From NCBI RefSeq assembly GCF_002160065.1, contig NZ_NFJW01000010.1:25652-89651 (forward strand): a DNA stretch of 64,000 nucleotides, given 5' to 3'. The notes under the pieces are model-generated. The model searched no databases and had not been told where the DNA came from. It was given only the letters and a program-made list of their open reading frames with translations. The position numbers and the translations under genes are program-made. How positions within the stretch are numbered: position 1 is the first letter of the stretch; each line of letters opens with the position of its first letter. The DNA comes from Collinsella sp. An2. GTDB taxonomy: Bacteria; Actinomycetota; Coriobacteriia; Coriobacteriales; Coriobacteriaceae. Shown piece after piece: positions 54,870 to 64,000 of this stretch.

Positions 54870-56276
54870 CTACTCGGTGGCCTCGTCATCGGTCGACGAC
54901 GTCAAAAGATCGCTCGTAGAAGAGCTGTTGGAGTCGTCGCTCGTGAGCGTGTCCTCATCGTCGAGGGTCGCCGCGTCGGTGTCATCATCGGTAGAGGTCG
55001 AGTCGCCACCGAGGTCCATCGCGATGTTGCTCACGACCCAGCCGATGTGGTTGTCGGAGCGCACGAAGGACACCTCATAGGTCATGGTGCCGCCGCGGGA
55101 CAGCTGGACCGTGACCTGCGCCGTCGACTCGGTCATGGACTGGTCCATGGCCTCGATGACGGGCGTGGCATCTGCGGGGATGCTCGACACCAGGATGGCC
55201 TTGGCGTCGTCGGAGAGGCCCGAAGCGAGGTATGCATCGGTGTCAGCGTCGTCGGTGACCGCCTGGAAGAGGCTCGTCAGGGTGTCCTGCTGGGACGGGA
55301 AGCCGAAGCCACGCGTATAGGCGAAGCCGAGGCCGCCGGCAGCAATGATGAGCAGCAGCAGGATGACGAGGAAGATCTTGAGACCCAGGTGGCGATGACG
55401 ACGACGCACCTTCATCTCGCGCTTGTCCTGCTGAATCATCTCGGACTCGGTAAGGGTGAAGAAGCCGGTGTCCGAGGGATCGGGCATGAAGGCGCCCGAC
55501 TTGCCCAAAGGATCGAGCGGATCAACCTTGTCGGGCACGCCCTGGGCAGCCGTAGGAGCCATGGCACGCTGAGCCGACGCCTTGTCGAGGGCGTCCTGGG
55601 CCTGGGTAAGGCTCGTCTGCTGCTCGGGCGTGAGCTGATAGATGCCGTCGGAGGTGGCAGCCGTGAAGGCGTCCACGGCATCGCTGTAGCGGTTGGCGGC
55701 GCACAGCGCCTCGCCCATGCCGGCATTGATGGAGCGGGTGTCGTCGCGCGGCGTGGCGAAGTCGAGGGCCGTGCGGTAGGACTCGATGGCGTCGCCAGGA
55801 CGACCAAGCTTCACAAAACACGCACCGAGCTGGGCCAGGGCGCCGGCGGGAGCGGGATTCGCGCCGTCGATGGCGGCCTGACGATAGGCCGTGCCGGCCT
55901 CGGCCACGCGGCCAAGCGCGAGCAGAGCCCCGCCCAGTCCCAGATAGGCCTTATAGGGCGTGGCATAGGTGGTGTCCTTCGTAGCCTCGGTGAAGCAACG
56001 CGCAGCGGCCTCCTGGTCGCCGGCGGCGGCGTAGGCCTTGCCCTGGTTGGTGAGCAGCGCGCCCTTCTTGCCGTAAGAGGCATCCTGCAGGGCAAGGGAA
56101 TAGGCTGCCGCGGCATCGCTCCACATGCCGAGCTTCATAAGTGCGTTGCCCCGCAGGTGGTCGACCTCTCCCCTTACCTCGGAAGGATCCTTCACCGCTG
56201 CAAACATCTGCGCGGCGGTGCTGTAGTCTCCCGCACGATAGGCGGCGCGGGCTTGATCAAGCAGCTGTGCGTTCAC
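54870..56276 (-). CDS. TPR-repeat protein with one membrane segment
   Basis: 468 residues, GTG start at 56276 with TGGAGGAC upstream. Residues 1-225 contain about six tetratricopeptide helix pairs, for example AAYRAGDYSTAAQMFAAV, NQGKAYAAAGDQEAAARCFT and GEALCAANRYSDAVDAFTAA. A Pro/Asp linker and a basic stretch (KVRRRHRHLGLK) lead to a membrane helix (about 302-322). An external domain of ~90 residues and a Ser/Thr/Asp-rich tail complete it. The cytoplasmic TPR and outside domain suggest a protein-interaction scaffold at the envelope. Function not known. Confidence 0.8.
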   Translation of the reverse strand: MNAQLLDQARAAYRAGDYSTAAQMFAAVKDPSEVRGEVDHLRGNALMKLGMWSDAAAAYSLALQDASYGKKGALLTNQGKAYAAAGDQEAAARCFTEATKDTTYATPYKAYLGLGGALLALGRVAEAGTAYRQAAIDGANPAPAGALAQLGACFVKLGRPGDAIESYRTALDFATPRDDTRSINAGMGEALCAANRYSDAVDAFTAATSDGIYQLTPEQQTSLTQAQDALDKASAQRAMAPTAAQGVPDKVDPLDPLGKSGAFMPDPSDTGFFTLTESEMIQQDKREMKVRRRHRHLGLKIFLVILLLLIIAAGGLGFAYTRGFGFPSQQDTLTSLFQAVTDDADTDAYLASGLSDDAKAILVSSIPADATPVIEAMDQSMTESTAQVTVQLSRGGTMTYEVSFVRSDNHIGWVVSNIAMDLGGDSTSTDDDTDAATLDDEDTLTSDDSNSSSTSDLLTSSTDDEATE

Positions 56277-56297
56277 GTGTCCTCCAACTCACTCTCG

Positions 56298-56843
56298 TTA
56301 CGCCTCGTGCACGATGTCGATGTGGCGAATCTCATCGCCCACACGCAGCGCGCCGATAACGTCGAGACCCTCTACGGTCGTGCCGAAAACGGTATATCCC
56401 GAGTCAAGCGCGTGCTGCGGACCCAGGCAGAAATAGAACTGCGAACCAGCCGAGTCGGGGTGCTGCGAGCGGGCCATGGCAAGCGCGCCGTCAACATGGC
56501 TGTTGCGAGGATTGGTGGCAAACTCCGCCTTGATGCGATATCCAGGACCTCCCGTGCCGGGCATGCCGTCGGGGCCGGGCTTGCCGGCAATGACGTCCTC
56601 CGGAGACATATCGCGCGTGTTGGGATCGCCTCCCTGAATCACGAATCCGGGAACATACCGATGGAACTTGATGCCGTCATAGAAGCCCATGGTGGCAAGC
56701 TCGCAGAAGTTGGCGACATGAATCGGGGCGCCGTCGGCATCAAGCTTGACGCGGATCGTGCCCTTCGTGGTGTCAATGACCGCGACCTCATCACCCTGAA
56801 CAGGGAATTCAGGCGTATATAGTTCGGGGGTAAATCCAAACAT
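56298..56843 (-). CDS. cyclophilin-type peptidyl-prolyl isomerase
   Basis: 181 residues from the ATG at 56843; another ATG two codons earlier sits too close to the GAGGAAGG ribosome binding site. Core motifs: FYDGIKFHRYVPGFVIQGGD with the catalytic Arg, GPGYRIKAEF, ALAMARSQHPDSAGSQFYFC and YTVFGTTVEGLDVI. No signal peptide, so cytoplasmic. Its stop is 21 bases before the TPR gene. Confidence 0.94.
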   Translation of the reverse strand: MFGFTPELYTPEFPVQGDEVAVIDTTKGTIRVKLDADGAPIHVANFCELATMGFYDGIKFHRYVPGFVIQGGDPNTRDMSPEDVIAGKPGPDGMPGTGGPGYRIKAEFATNPRNSHVDGALAMARSQHPDSAGSQFYFCLGPQHALDSGYTVFGTTVEGLDVIGALRVGDEIRHIDIVHEA

Positions 56844-56924
56844 GGGCATCCTTCCTCAAATGTGCAATCGCAACAATTCTAGCAAGAACAGGCAGGATGC
56901 ACCACTCAAACCCCGCGGTAAGAC

Positions 56925-56949
56925 ATGAGGCCCCACAGGGAGCCCTCAT
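56925..56949 (-). terminator. hairpin after the zinc-ribbon gene
   Basis: ATGAGG with CCTCAT plus inner G+C pairs gives about a 10-bp stem with a three- to four-base loop just past the stop at 56952. The following bases are not T-rich. Confidence 0.4.
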
Positions 56950-56951
56950 CG

Positions 56952-58031
56952 TTAGCTATGTTCGCGCGGCGCCCAGCTCGACGCGTATTGGTCAAAGAGC
57001 TCGCGCGCCGTCGACCCCGCTTCACGCAGCGGTTGAAGGATGTCGTTTTGGTGCTCGCGAAGCTCGGAGCCCCCGTCGTACTCAAGGGAGATGTCCCAGC
57101 ACCTGCAGATGACGTCCACCCGCTCGTACATCCACTCCGCGAGCTGATGCACGTGGTCAAGGTCCTCAGTGTAGGCAGAACCGTCTGCAAGCTTCATGTC
57201 GTCGAGCTCGTCGATGATGTCTTGGACCTTGTCCCGCAGGTTATATGCGGTCTTTGCCGCGGTCTCGCGAGTCGAGCGGTCGGAACGCAGGTACGCACCG
57301 TTGAACGTATCGATGACGTCGCCGAGCTCGTCCTCGTCGGTAAAGGAGACGACCTCGTCGTAAAGCCGCTCGAGCCGGTTGAGAGCCTCCGCGTCGCTTA
57401 AGGTCGAGTCCGTGAGCACGCCAGCGTCATCGCCGTCCGCACTCTGCCCGTCGTCCTCGGAAGCATCGTCTTCGGTCGCCGCACCGCTGTCGGGCAGCTG
57501 ACGGCTCGGGAACGCCTCGCGAGCAGAGACCCTCACCCATTCGTAGAACCCCGGCATGACGTTCAGGGGATCCTGCGTCACGAAATAGGTACCGCCGGCG
57601 ATGATCGCGACCGTGAGGATGGCCGCGACCATGCCGCGCGAAAGCTTGAAGCCCCTGTGATAGGGATCGGGATGCTTCTCGTCTGCCGCGACGGGGATGA
57701 CCGTCGTGGCGGAAGGATCGAGCGAATCGGAGAGAACCGATTGCGCCGAGGCGTTCGGCTGGGGGCGTTCGGTTTCGATGGCATCCACCGTGAGCTTGGG
57801 AAAGCTGGCTGTGCGTCCGGCAGCAAGGTCCGAGGCCGAAGCCTCCGTGGAAAGGATCCCGGGGGCGGGGCGACCGCACTTGGGGCACGTGCGGTCGTGG
57901 GGCGACAGACGAGCTCCACAGCCGTCGCAAAACACGAAGCCGACGGTCGAACCCGAGCTCGTCAGGCCTCCGCAGTTGGGGCATACGGTGCAGTCGTCGT
58001 CGATGGTCTCAAGGCAATGAGGACAGATCAC
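56952..58031 (-). CDS. double zinc-ribbon membrane protein
   Basis: 359 residues, GTG start at 58031 with only a weak ribosome binding site. Two zinc ribbons at the N-terminus: CPHCLETIDDDCTVCPNCGG and FCDGCGARLSPHDRTCPKCG. A linker leads to a single membrane segment (about 133-153), an acidic Asp/Glu/Ser region and a helical external domain (about 215-350). Proteins of this plan are common in this lineage but uncharacterised. Possibly a sensor or an anchor for a cytosolic complex. Confidence 0.75.
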   Translation of the reverse strand: MICPHCLETIDDDCTVCPNCGGLTSSGSTVGFVFCDGCGARLSPHDRTCPKCGRPAPGILSTEASASDLAAGRTASFPKLTVDAIETERPQPNASAQSVLSDSLDPSATTVIPVAADEKHPDPYHRGFKLSRGMVAAILTVAIIAGGTYFVTQDPLNVMPGFYEWVRVSAREAFPSRQLPDSGAATEDDASEDDGQSADGDDAGVLTDSTLSDAEALNRLERLYDEVVSFTDEDELGDVIDTFNGAYLRSDRSTRETAAKTAYNLRDKVQDIIDELDDMKLADGSAYTEDLDHVHQLAEWMYERVDVICRCWDISLEYDGGSELREHQNDILQPLREAGSTARELFDQYASSWAPREHS

Positions 58032-58053
58032 AGGCGCAGCTTTCTCACATGTT

Positions 58054-60717
<2,664 letters not shown>

Positions 60718-60727
60718 GGCGCTCCCA

Positions 60728-63523
60728 TCACGACGAGCTTGCGTTGCGGTCTCTCATCCTATCGCGTTTGCGGCGCGGCACCGTGACTTTGATGCCCTGG
60801 GCCGATTTCGTAACAGAGGCGCGCTTCTTCGTGCGCGCGCTGCCCGAGCCCGCATCCTTGACGGCGCGCGCGGCGTGCATCGCCGACTTCTGCAGCTCAC
60901 GCTGCTCACGCTTGCCCGCCACGCCGTCGCGGACACGGCGCAGGAAGCGCCGCGGGGCCGAACCGGTCGAGGTGACGCTGGAAGTACCGCGGCGACCAAG
61001 CCGCACGCGCACGCCACGGCCGAAACCGGTGGCAGAACGCGTCCCCTTCGGATTGCGGCGGTCCATGGCCGCAGCGAGTTTGAAGAAGATCAAGGCGCCG
61101 ATCGCGGCGACCACGACGACCCACACCGCTGTAGCGACGCCAAGCCGAGCGATCGAGAAGAACTCCGTAAAGCCGAAGATACCTACGACAAGCCCCGCGA
61201 CAATCGACGCGAGCAGCACGGCGCGCAGCGGCGTAAAGGGCTGCGAGATGCGCCAGATGAGGCAGCATCCCACGAAGCTCGACGAGATGAGGCACATGGT
61301 GGACAGCGTCGCCTCATCAACGCCAAAGAAAGCTCCCCCGGCCATATTCAGGCAGGCGGCAAGCACCACCGCAACCGACGCCGGCAGCGCCCGCTTGATC
61401 ACGTTGACTAAGAAGCTTCCCTCGACGCGGGCTCGATTGGCCTCGAGGCCCAGCACGAAGCCCGGGTAGCCGATGCAGAAGAAGTTGATGAGGGTCATCT
61501 GGATGGGCTGGAAGGGATACGGCGGGAACGCGATGCAGATAGCCGCCAGCCCCATGGAGAACAGCGTCTTGGTGAGAAAGAGCGCCGCCGAGCGCTGCAG
61601 GTTGTTGATGGACCGACGCCCCTCCGCCACGACGGCCGGCATGGCGGCGAAGTCGTTGTCGATGAGCACGATCTCGGCCACGTTGCGTGCGGCGTCGGAA
61701 CCTGCCGCCATGGCGACCGAGCAGTCGGCCTCTTTGAGGGCGAGCACGTCGTTTACGCCGTCGCCCGTCATGGCCACCGTGTGCCCGCGACGCTGGAGCG
61801 CCTGCACGAGCTCACGCTTTTGCTGCGGGGTCACGCGTCCGAAGACGTGGTAGCGCTCGACGGCCGCGTCGATCTTGGCCGGCGTATCGAGCGTGGTGGC
61901 GTCCACGTAGGCGTCGGCACCCGGAACGCCCACGACTTTGGCGATCGAAGACACCGTGCGGGGGTCGTCGCCCGAGATGACGTTGAGCGTCACGCCCTGC
62001 TCGTTGAAGTACCCGATGGTCTCGGCCGCAGAGGACCGGATCTCGTCGCGAATGGTGACAAGGCCCACCGGGCGAGCGCGCCCGACCATCTCGCCCTCGT
62101 CCGTAAAGCCGTCCACCATGGCGACCACGAGCACGCGGCAGGTATCCGCAAGACGCGAAACCTCGCCCTCAATGGAGGCGTAGTCCTCGGGCGAAAGCAC
62201 AAACTGGGCGGCACCCATCACAAAGGAACCCTGGCGAAACGACGCGCCGCTCCACTTCTTAGCCGACGAGAACGGCACGACGGTAAGCGGGTCCTCCACC
62301 GGGACGTTCAGGACTTCATAGTGGTCGAGCAACGCTTTACAGGTCTCGTTTGCATCCATGGACGTGGCGCGGGCGATGTTGGCCAGGGCGAAATCCAGGA
62401 CCGGAACGTCTGAGGGAACGCCCTCGAGGGCCTGCGCCGTGCCCCCTTCGATCGGCAAGGGATACGTGCCCGCAACCTCCATGCGTCCGGAGGTGATGGT
62501 GCCCGTCTTGTCGAGACACAGGACGTCCACGCGCGCCAGGGTCTCGATACAGTAGAGCTGCTGGGCAAGCACGCGACGACGCGCCAGGCGCATGGTGGCG
62601 ATCGCCAGCACCGAAGACGTGAGTAGAACAAGCCCCTGCGGAATCATGCCAAGCAGGGCGCCGACGGTCGTAAGGAGCTCTGCCGAGGGAACATGTCCGC
62701 GGCCGATCTCTGAAATGACCCACTCAAACAGGCCGGAACCCGGCGAACCCGCATCTATATACGACTCGTTGAGGCTCGAGATAAACAGGGCAAGTCCCAG
62801 CGGCACCATGACCACGCTTGCAAACCGCACGATCGCGTTGAGCGAGTTCATGATTTCGGAGTTGACCTTCTTGACGTACTTCGCCTCGTTGTTAATCTTG
62901 GCCACGTAGTTGTCGGCGCCGACGTGTACCACGCGCGCAAAGACCACGCCCGAATCGATGAAGCTGCCGCTCATGAGCTCTGAGCCGGGCTGCTTGCGAA
63001 TGAGGTCACTTTCGCCGGTCAGCAGGCTCTCGTTCACCTGGGCCTCGCCGGTGACCACGACGGCGTCGGCCGGAATCTGGTCGCCTCGTCCCAGCTTCAC
63101 GAGGTCGTCGAGAACGATCTGGTCAAGGTCGAGTTCGACCTCCGCCCCGTCGCGGATGCAGACCGCCTTCTTGGTGGCAAGCAGCGTAAGCTTGTCGACC
63201 ATGCGTTTGGAGCGCAGGGACTGAACCACGCCGATCAGCGTGTTGAGCAGCACGATCGCCAAAAACGTAAGGTTCTTCCACGAACCGGCAATGATCACGA
63301 GCACGGCAAGGATCACGTTGATGAGGTTGAACAGCGTGAGCAGGTTCTCAAGAAGGAGCTCTCGGACCGACTTGGTCTTGAGCTCCATGTTGACGTTGAT
63401 CTTTCCCGCTGCGATGCGCTCGGCAACCTCTTCAGAGCTCAAACCGTGAAGCGGCTCTGCTGTATAGCCTCCGCTATCCGCCGCAGGCTGGGTGTCCCGC
63501 GTCCCGTCTTCCGTCGATGCCAT
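60728..63523 (-). CDS. HAD-type P-type cation-transporting ATPase, CtpE-like
   Basis: 931 residues. Actuator motif NESLLTGESDLI, phosphorylation site LCLDKTGTITSGRM, hinge AMTGDGVNDVLALKEADCSV, about ten membrane segments. The ion-site helix M4 reads GMIPQGLVLLTSS, as in the CtpE/Exp7 group, where Mycobacterium CtpE transports calcium. The ion is not certain. The last ~110 residues are an unusual, strongly basic tail (for example GRGVRVRLGRRG and TVPRRKRDRMRDR). The ATG at 63523 is preceded by GAGGAGGGCCG. Downstream aconitase is 10 bases away. Confidence 0.9.
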   Translation of the reverse strand: MASTEDGTRDTQPAADSGGYTAEPLHGLSSEEVAERIAAGKINVNMELKTKSVRELLLENLLTLFNLINVILAVLVIIAGSWKNLTFLAIVLLNTLIGVVQSLRSKRMVDKLTLLATKKAVCIRDGAEVELDLDQIVLDDLVKLGRGDQIPADAVVVTGEAQVNESLLTGESDLIRKQPGSELMSGSFIDSGVVFARVVHVGADNYVAKINNEAKYVKKVNSEIMNSLNAIVRFASVVMVPLGLALFISSLNESYIDAGSPGSGLFEWVISEIGRGHVPSAELLTTVGALLGMIPQGLVLLTSSVLAIATMRLARRRVLAQQLYCIETLARVDVLCLDKTGTITSGRMEVAGTYPLPIEGGTAQALEGVPSDVPVLDFALANIARATSMDANETCKALLDHYEVLNVPVEDPLTVVPFSSAKKWSGASFRQGSFVMGAAQFVLSPEDYASIEGEVSRLADTCRVLVVAMVDGFTDEGEMVGRARPVGLVTIRDEIRSSAAETIGYFNEQGVTLNVISGDDPRTVSSIAKVVGVPGADAYVDATTLDTPAKIDAAVERYHVFGRVTPQQKRELVQALQRRGHTVAMTGDGVNDVLALKEADCSVAMAAGSDAARNVAEIVLIDNDFAAMPAVVAEGRRSINNLQRSAALFLTKTLFSMGLAAICIAFPPYPFQPIQMTLINFFCIGYPGFVLGLEANRARVEGSFLVNVIKRALPASVAVVLAACLNMAGGAFFGVDEATLSTMCLISSSFVGCCLIWRISQPFTPLRAVLLASIVAGLVVGIFGFTEFFSIARLGVATAVWVVVVAAIGALIFFKLAAAMDRRNPKGTRSATGFGRGVRVRLGRRGTSSVTSTGSAPRRFLRRVRDGVAGKREQRELQKSAMHAARAVKDAGSGSARTKKRASVTKSAQGIKVTVPRRKRDRMRDRNASSS

Positions 63524-63637
63524 CGGCCCTCCTCGGCTCGCGTGCGCAAGCGATCGTTCACATACCAGCTAAGTATGCCCCTCTTTGCAGTGCGGCAACC
63601 ACCACAGATGTCAGGTACGCATATCTGGTGAGTCTCG

Positions 63638-63669
63638 ACGTTCCGAATGACGTTCCGAATGACGTTCCC
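63638..63669. repeat. 12-bp tandem repeat, 2.7 copies
   Basis: The unit ACGTTCCGAATG occurs twice exactly (63638-63649, 63650-63661) followed by ACGTTCCC. Confidence 0.8.
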
Positions 63670-63750
63670 TTGCCACGAGTTTGAGAGACATCCCGCGCTG
63701 CTTAGAACTCGTCTTGGCCGCCCTTGGAGCAGCTGCTTGCTGCAAGACCG

Positions 63751-63804
63751 CTGCGGATTCACTGCGGAGCCGCACACCTGCGGATTCACGGCAGAGCCGC
63801 GCAC
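63751..63804. repeat. 27-bp tandem repeat, two imperfect copies plus a partial third
   Basis: 63751-63777 and 63778-63804 differ at a few positions; both begin CTGCGGATTCAC and end GAGCCGCxCAC. A partial third unit, GGCGGAGCCGCAAC, follows at 63805-63818. Confidence 0.75.
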
Positions 63805-63911
63805 GGCGGAGCCGCAACGTAGCTGCAGCGGAGCCCGAACAACGATTTCGTCCTTGCGGTGGCACAAGAGGACGATTTGGGTATAACCTGACTTTTGCAG
63901 CTGGAAAAGAT

Positions 63912-63939
63912 CGTTTACCATGCATGAGCTGGGTAAACG
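63912..63939 (-). terminator. possible terminator at the right edge
   Basis: 8-bp stem CGTTTACC with GGTAAACG and a 12-base loop; the minus strand continues ATCTTTTCC. It could end a minus-strand gene lying beyond base 64000. Confidence 0.28.
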
Positions 63940-64000
63940 GCCTTGCTCTCAGTGACGTTTCTGTTGGTGCACAACTTCTCGGGGCTTGGGTTTTCTCATC

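Larger units (their letters stand above)
63524..64000. other. gene-free right end
   Basis: 477 bases. Contains the ATPase start region, two short tandem repeats (63638-63669 and 63751-63804) and an inverted repeat at 63912-63939. A reading frame of 160 codons crosses it on the minus strand (63439-63921) but has repetitive Arg/Ser-rich sequence, no ribosome binding site that I trust, and overlaps the ATPase start; I do not call it. Confidence 0.5.

Noticed and set aside
63439..63921. 160-codon minus-strand frame at the right end
   Set aside because: Overlaps the ATPase start, is built on the tandem repeats and has no recognisable domain or convincing ribosome binding site.

Overview
The window is a G+C-rich bacterial chromosome segment. 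It has dense minus-strand housekeeping operons, many GTG and TTG starts, strong AGGAGG-type ribosome binding sites and no outer-membrane genes. Gene content and order point to an actinobacterial anaerobe of the Coriobacteriia, most likely Collinsella or a close relative. That placement is inferred from gene order and protein style, not from a search.

Layout, left to right. 1-6531 (minus): rpsB-tsf, a terminator, then pyrH-frr-uppS-cdsA-dxr-rseP (translation, UMP synthesis, undecaprenyl and phospholipid precursors, MEP pathway, site-2 protease cut by the window edge). 6839-13499 (minus): rplS, rnhB, yraN, comM, dprA, trmFO, xerC. 13773-33258: a roughly 20-kb signalling and exopolysaccharide island. 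On the plus strand it has a hybrid histidine kinase, an EAL phosphodiesterase, a GGDEF cyclase, a receiver-HD-GYP protein and an Hpt protein. Between these two plus-strand groups lies a seven-gene minus-strand operon: VTC domain, DUF4956, CotH kinase, glycosidase-like protein, HEAT protein, GT2 glycosyltransferase, CheB-CheR fusion. 33379-38990 (minus): glyQS, lepB, trmD, rimM, khpA, rpsP. 39257-40516 (plus): dinB. 40840-44891 (minus): rplU-rpmA-obgE-nadD-yqeK-rsfS. 45309-54743 (minus): mreBCD-mrdA-rodA, a DUF697-like gene and the TIGR03960/TIGR03936 radical-SAM pair. 54870-63523 (minus): P-type ATPase, aconitase, a zinc-ribbon membrane protein, cyclophilin and a TPR membrane protein.

The most interesting part is the island. 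It sits exactly where the commonly conserved rpsP-khpA-rimM-trmD|rplS-rnhB-yraN order is broken. It combines enzymes that make and degrade cyclic di-GMP, a phosphorelay split into three genes, and an operon with a membrane polysaccharide synthase, a CotH secreted-kinase homologue and a VTC/DUF4956 pair. I propose that the operon builds or modifies a (possibly phosphorylated) surface polymer whose production is set by c-di-GMP. No PilZ domain or other known c-di-GMP receptor was seen, so the link from signal to synthase is unresolved. A 3.5-kb stretch of lower G+C inside this operon, with one edge inside the cotH-like gene, suggests mosaic acquisition.

No rRNA, tRNA, CRISPR array, insertion sequence or prophage was found. 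Smaller non-coding signals include several clear intrinsic terminators, four promoters readable by eye, two unexplained long imperfect palindromes, a terminator-like hairpin inside the 5' end of mreC, and short tandem repeats near the right edge.
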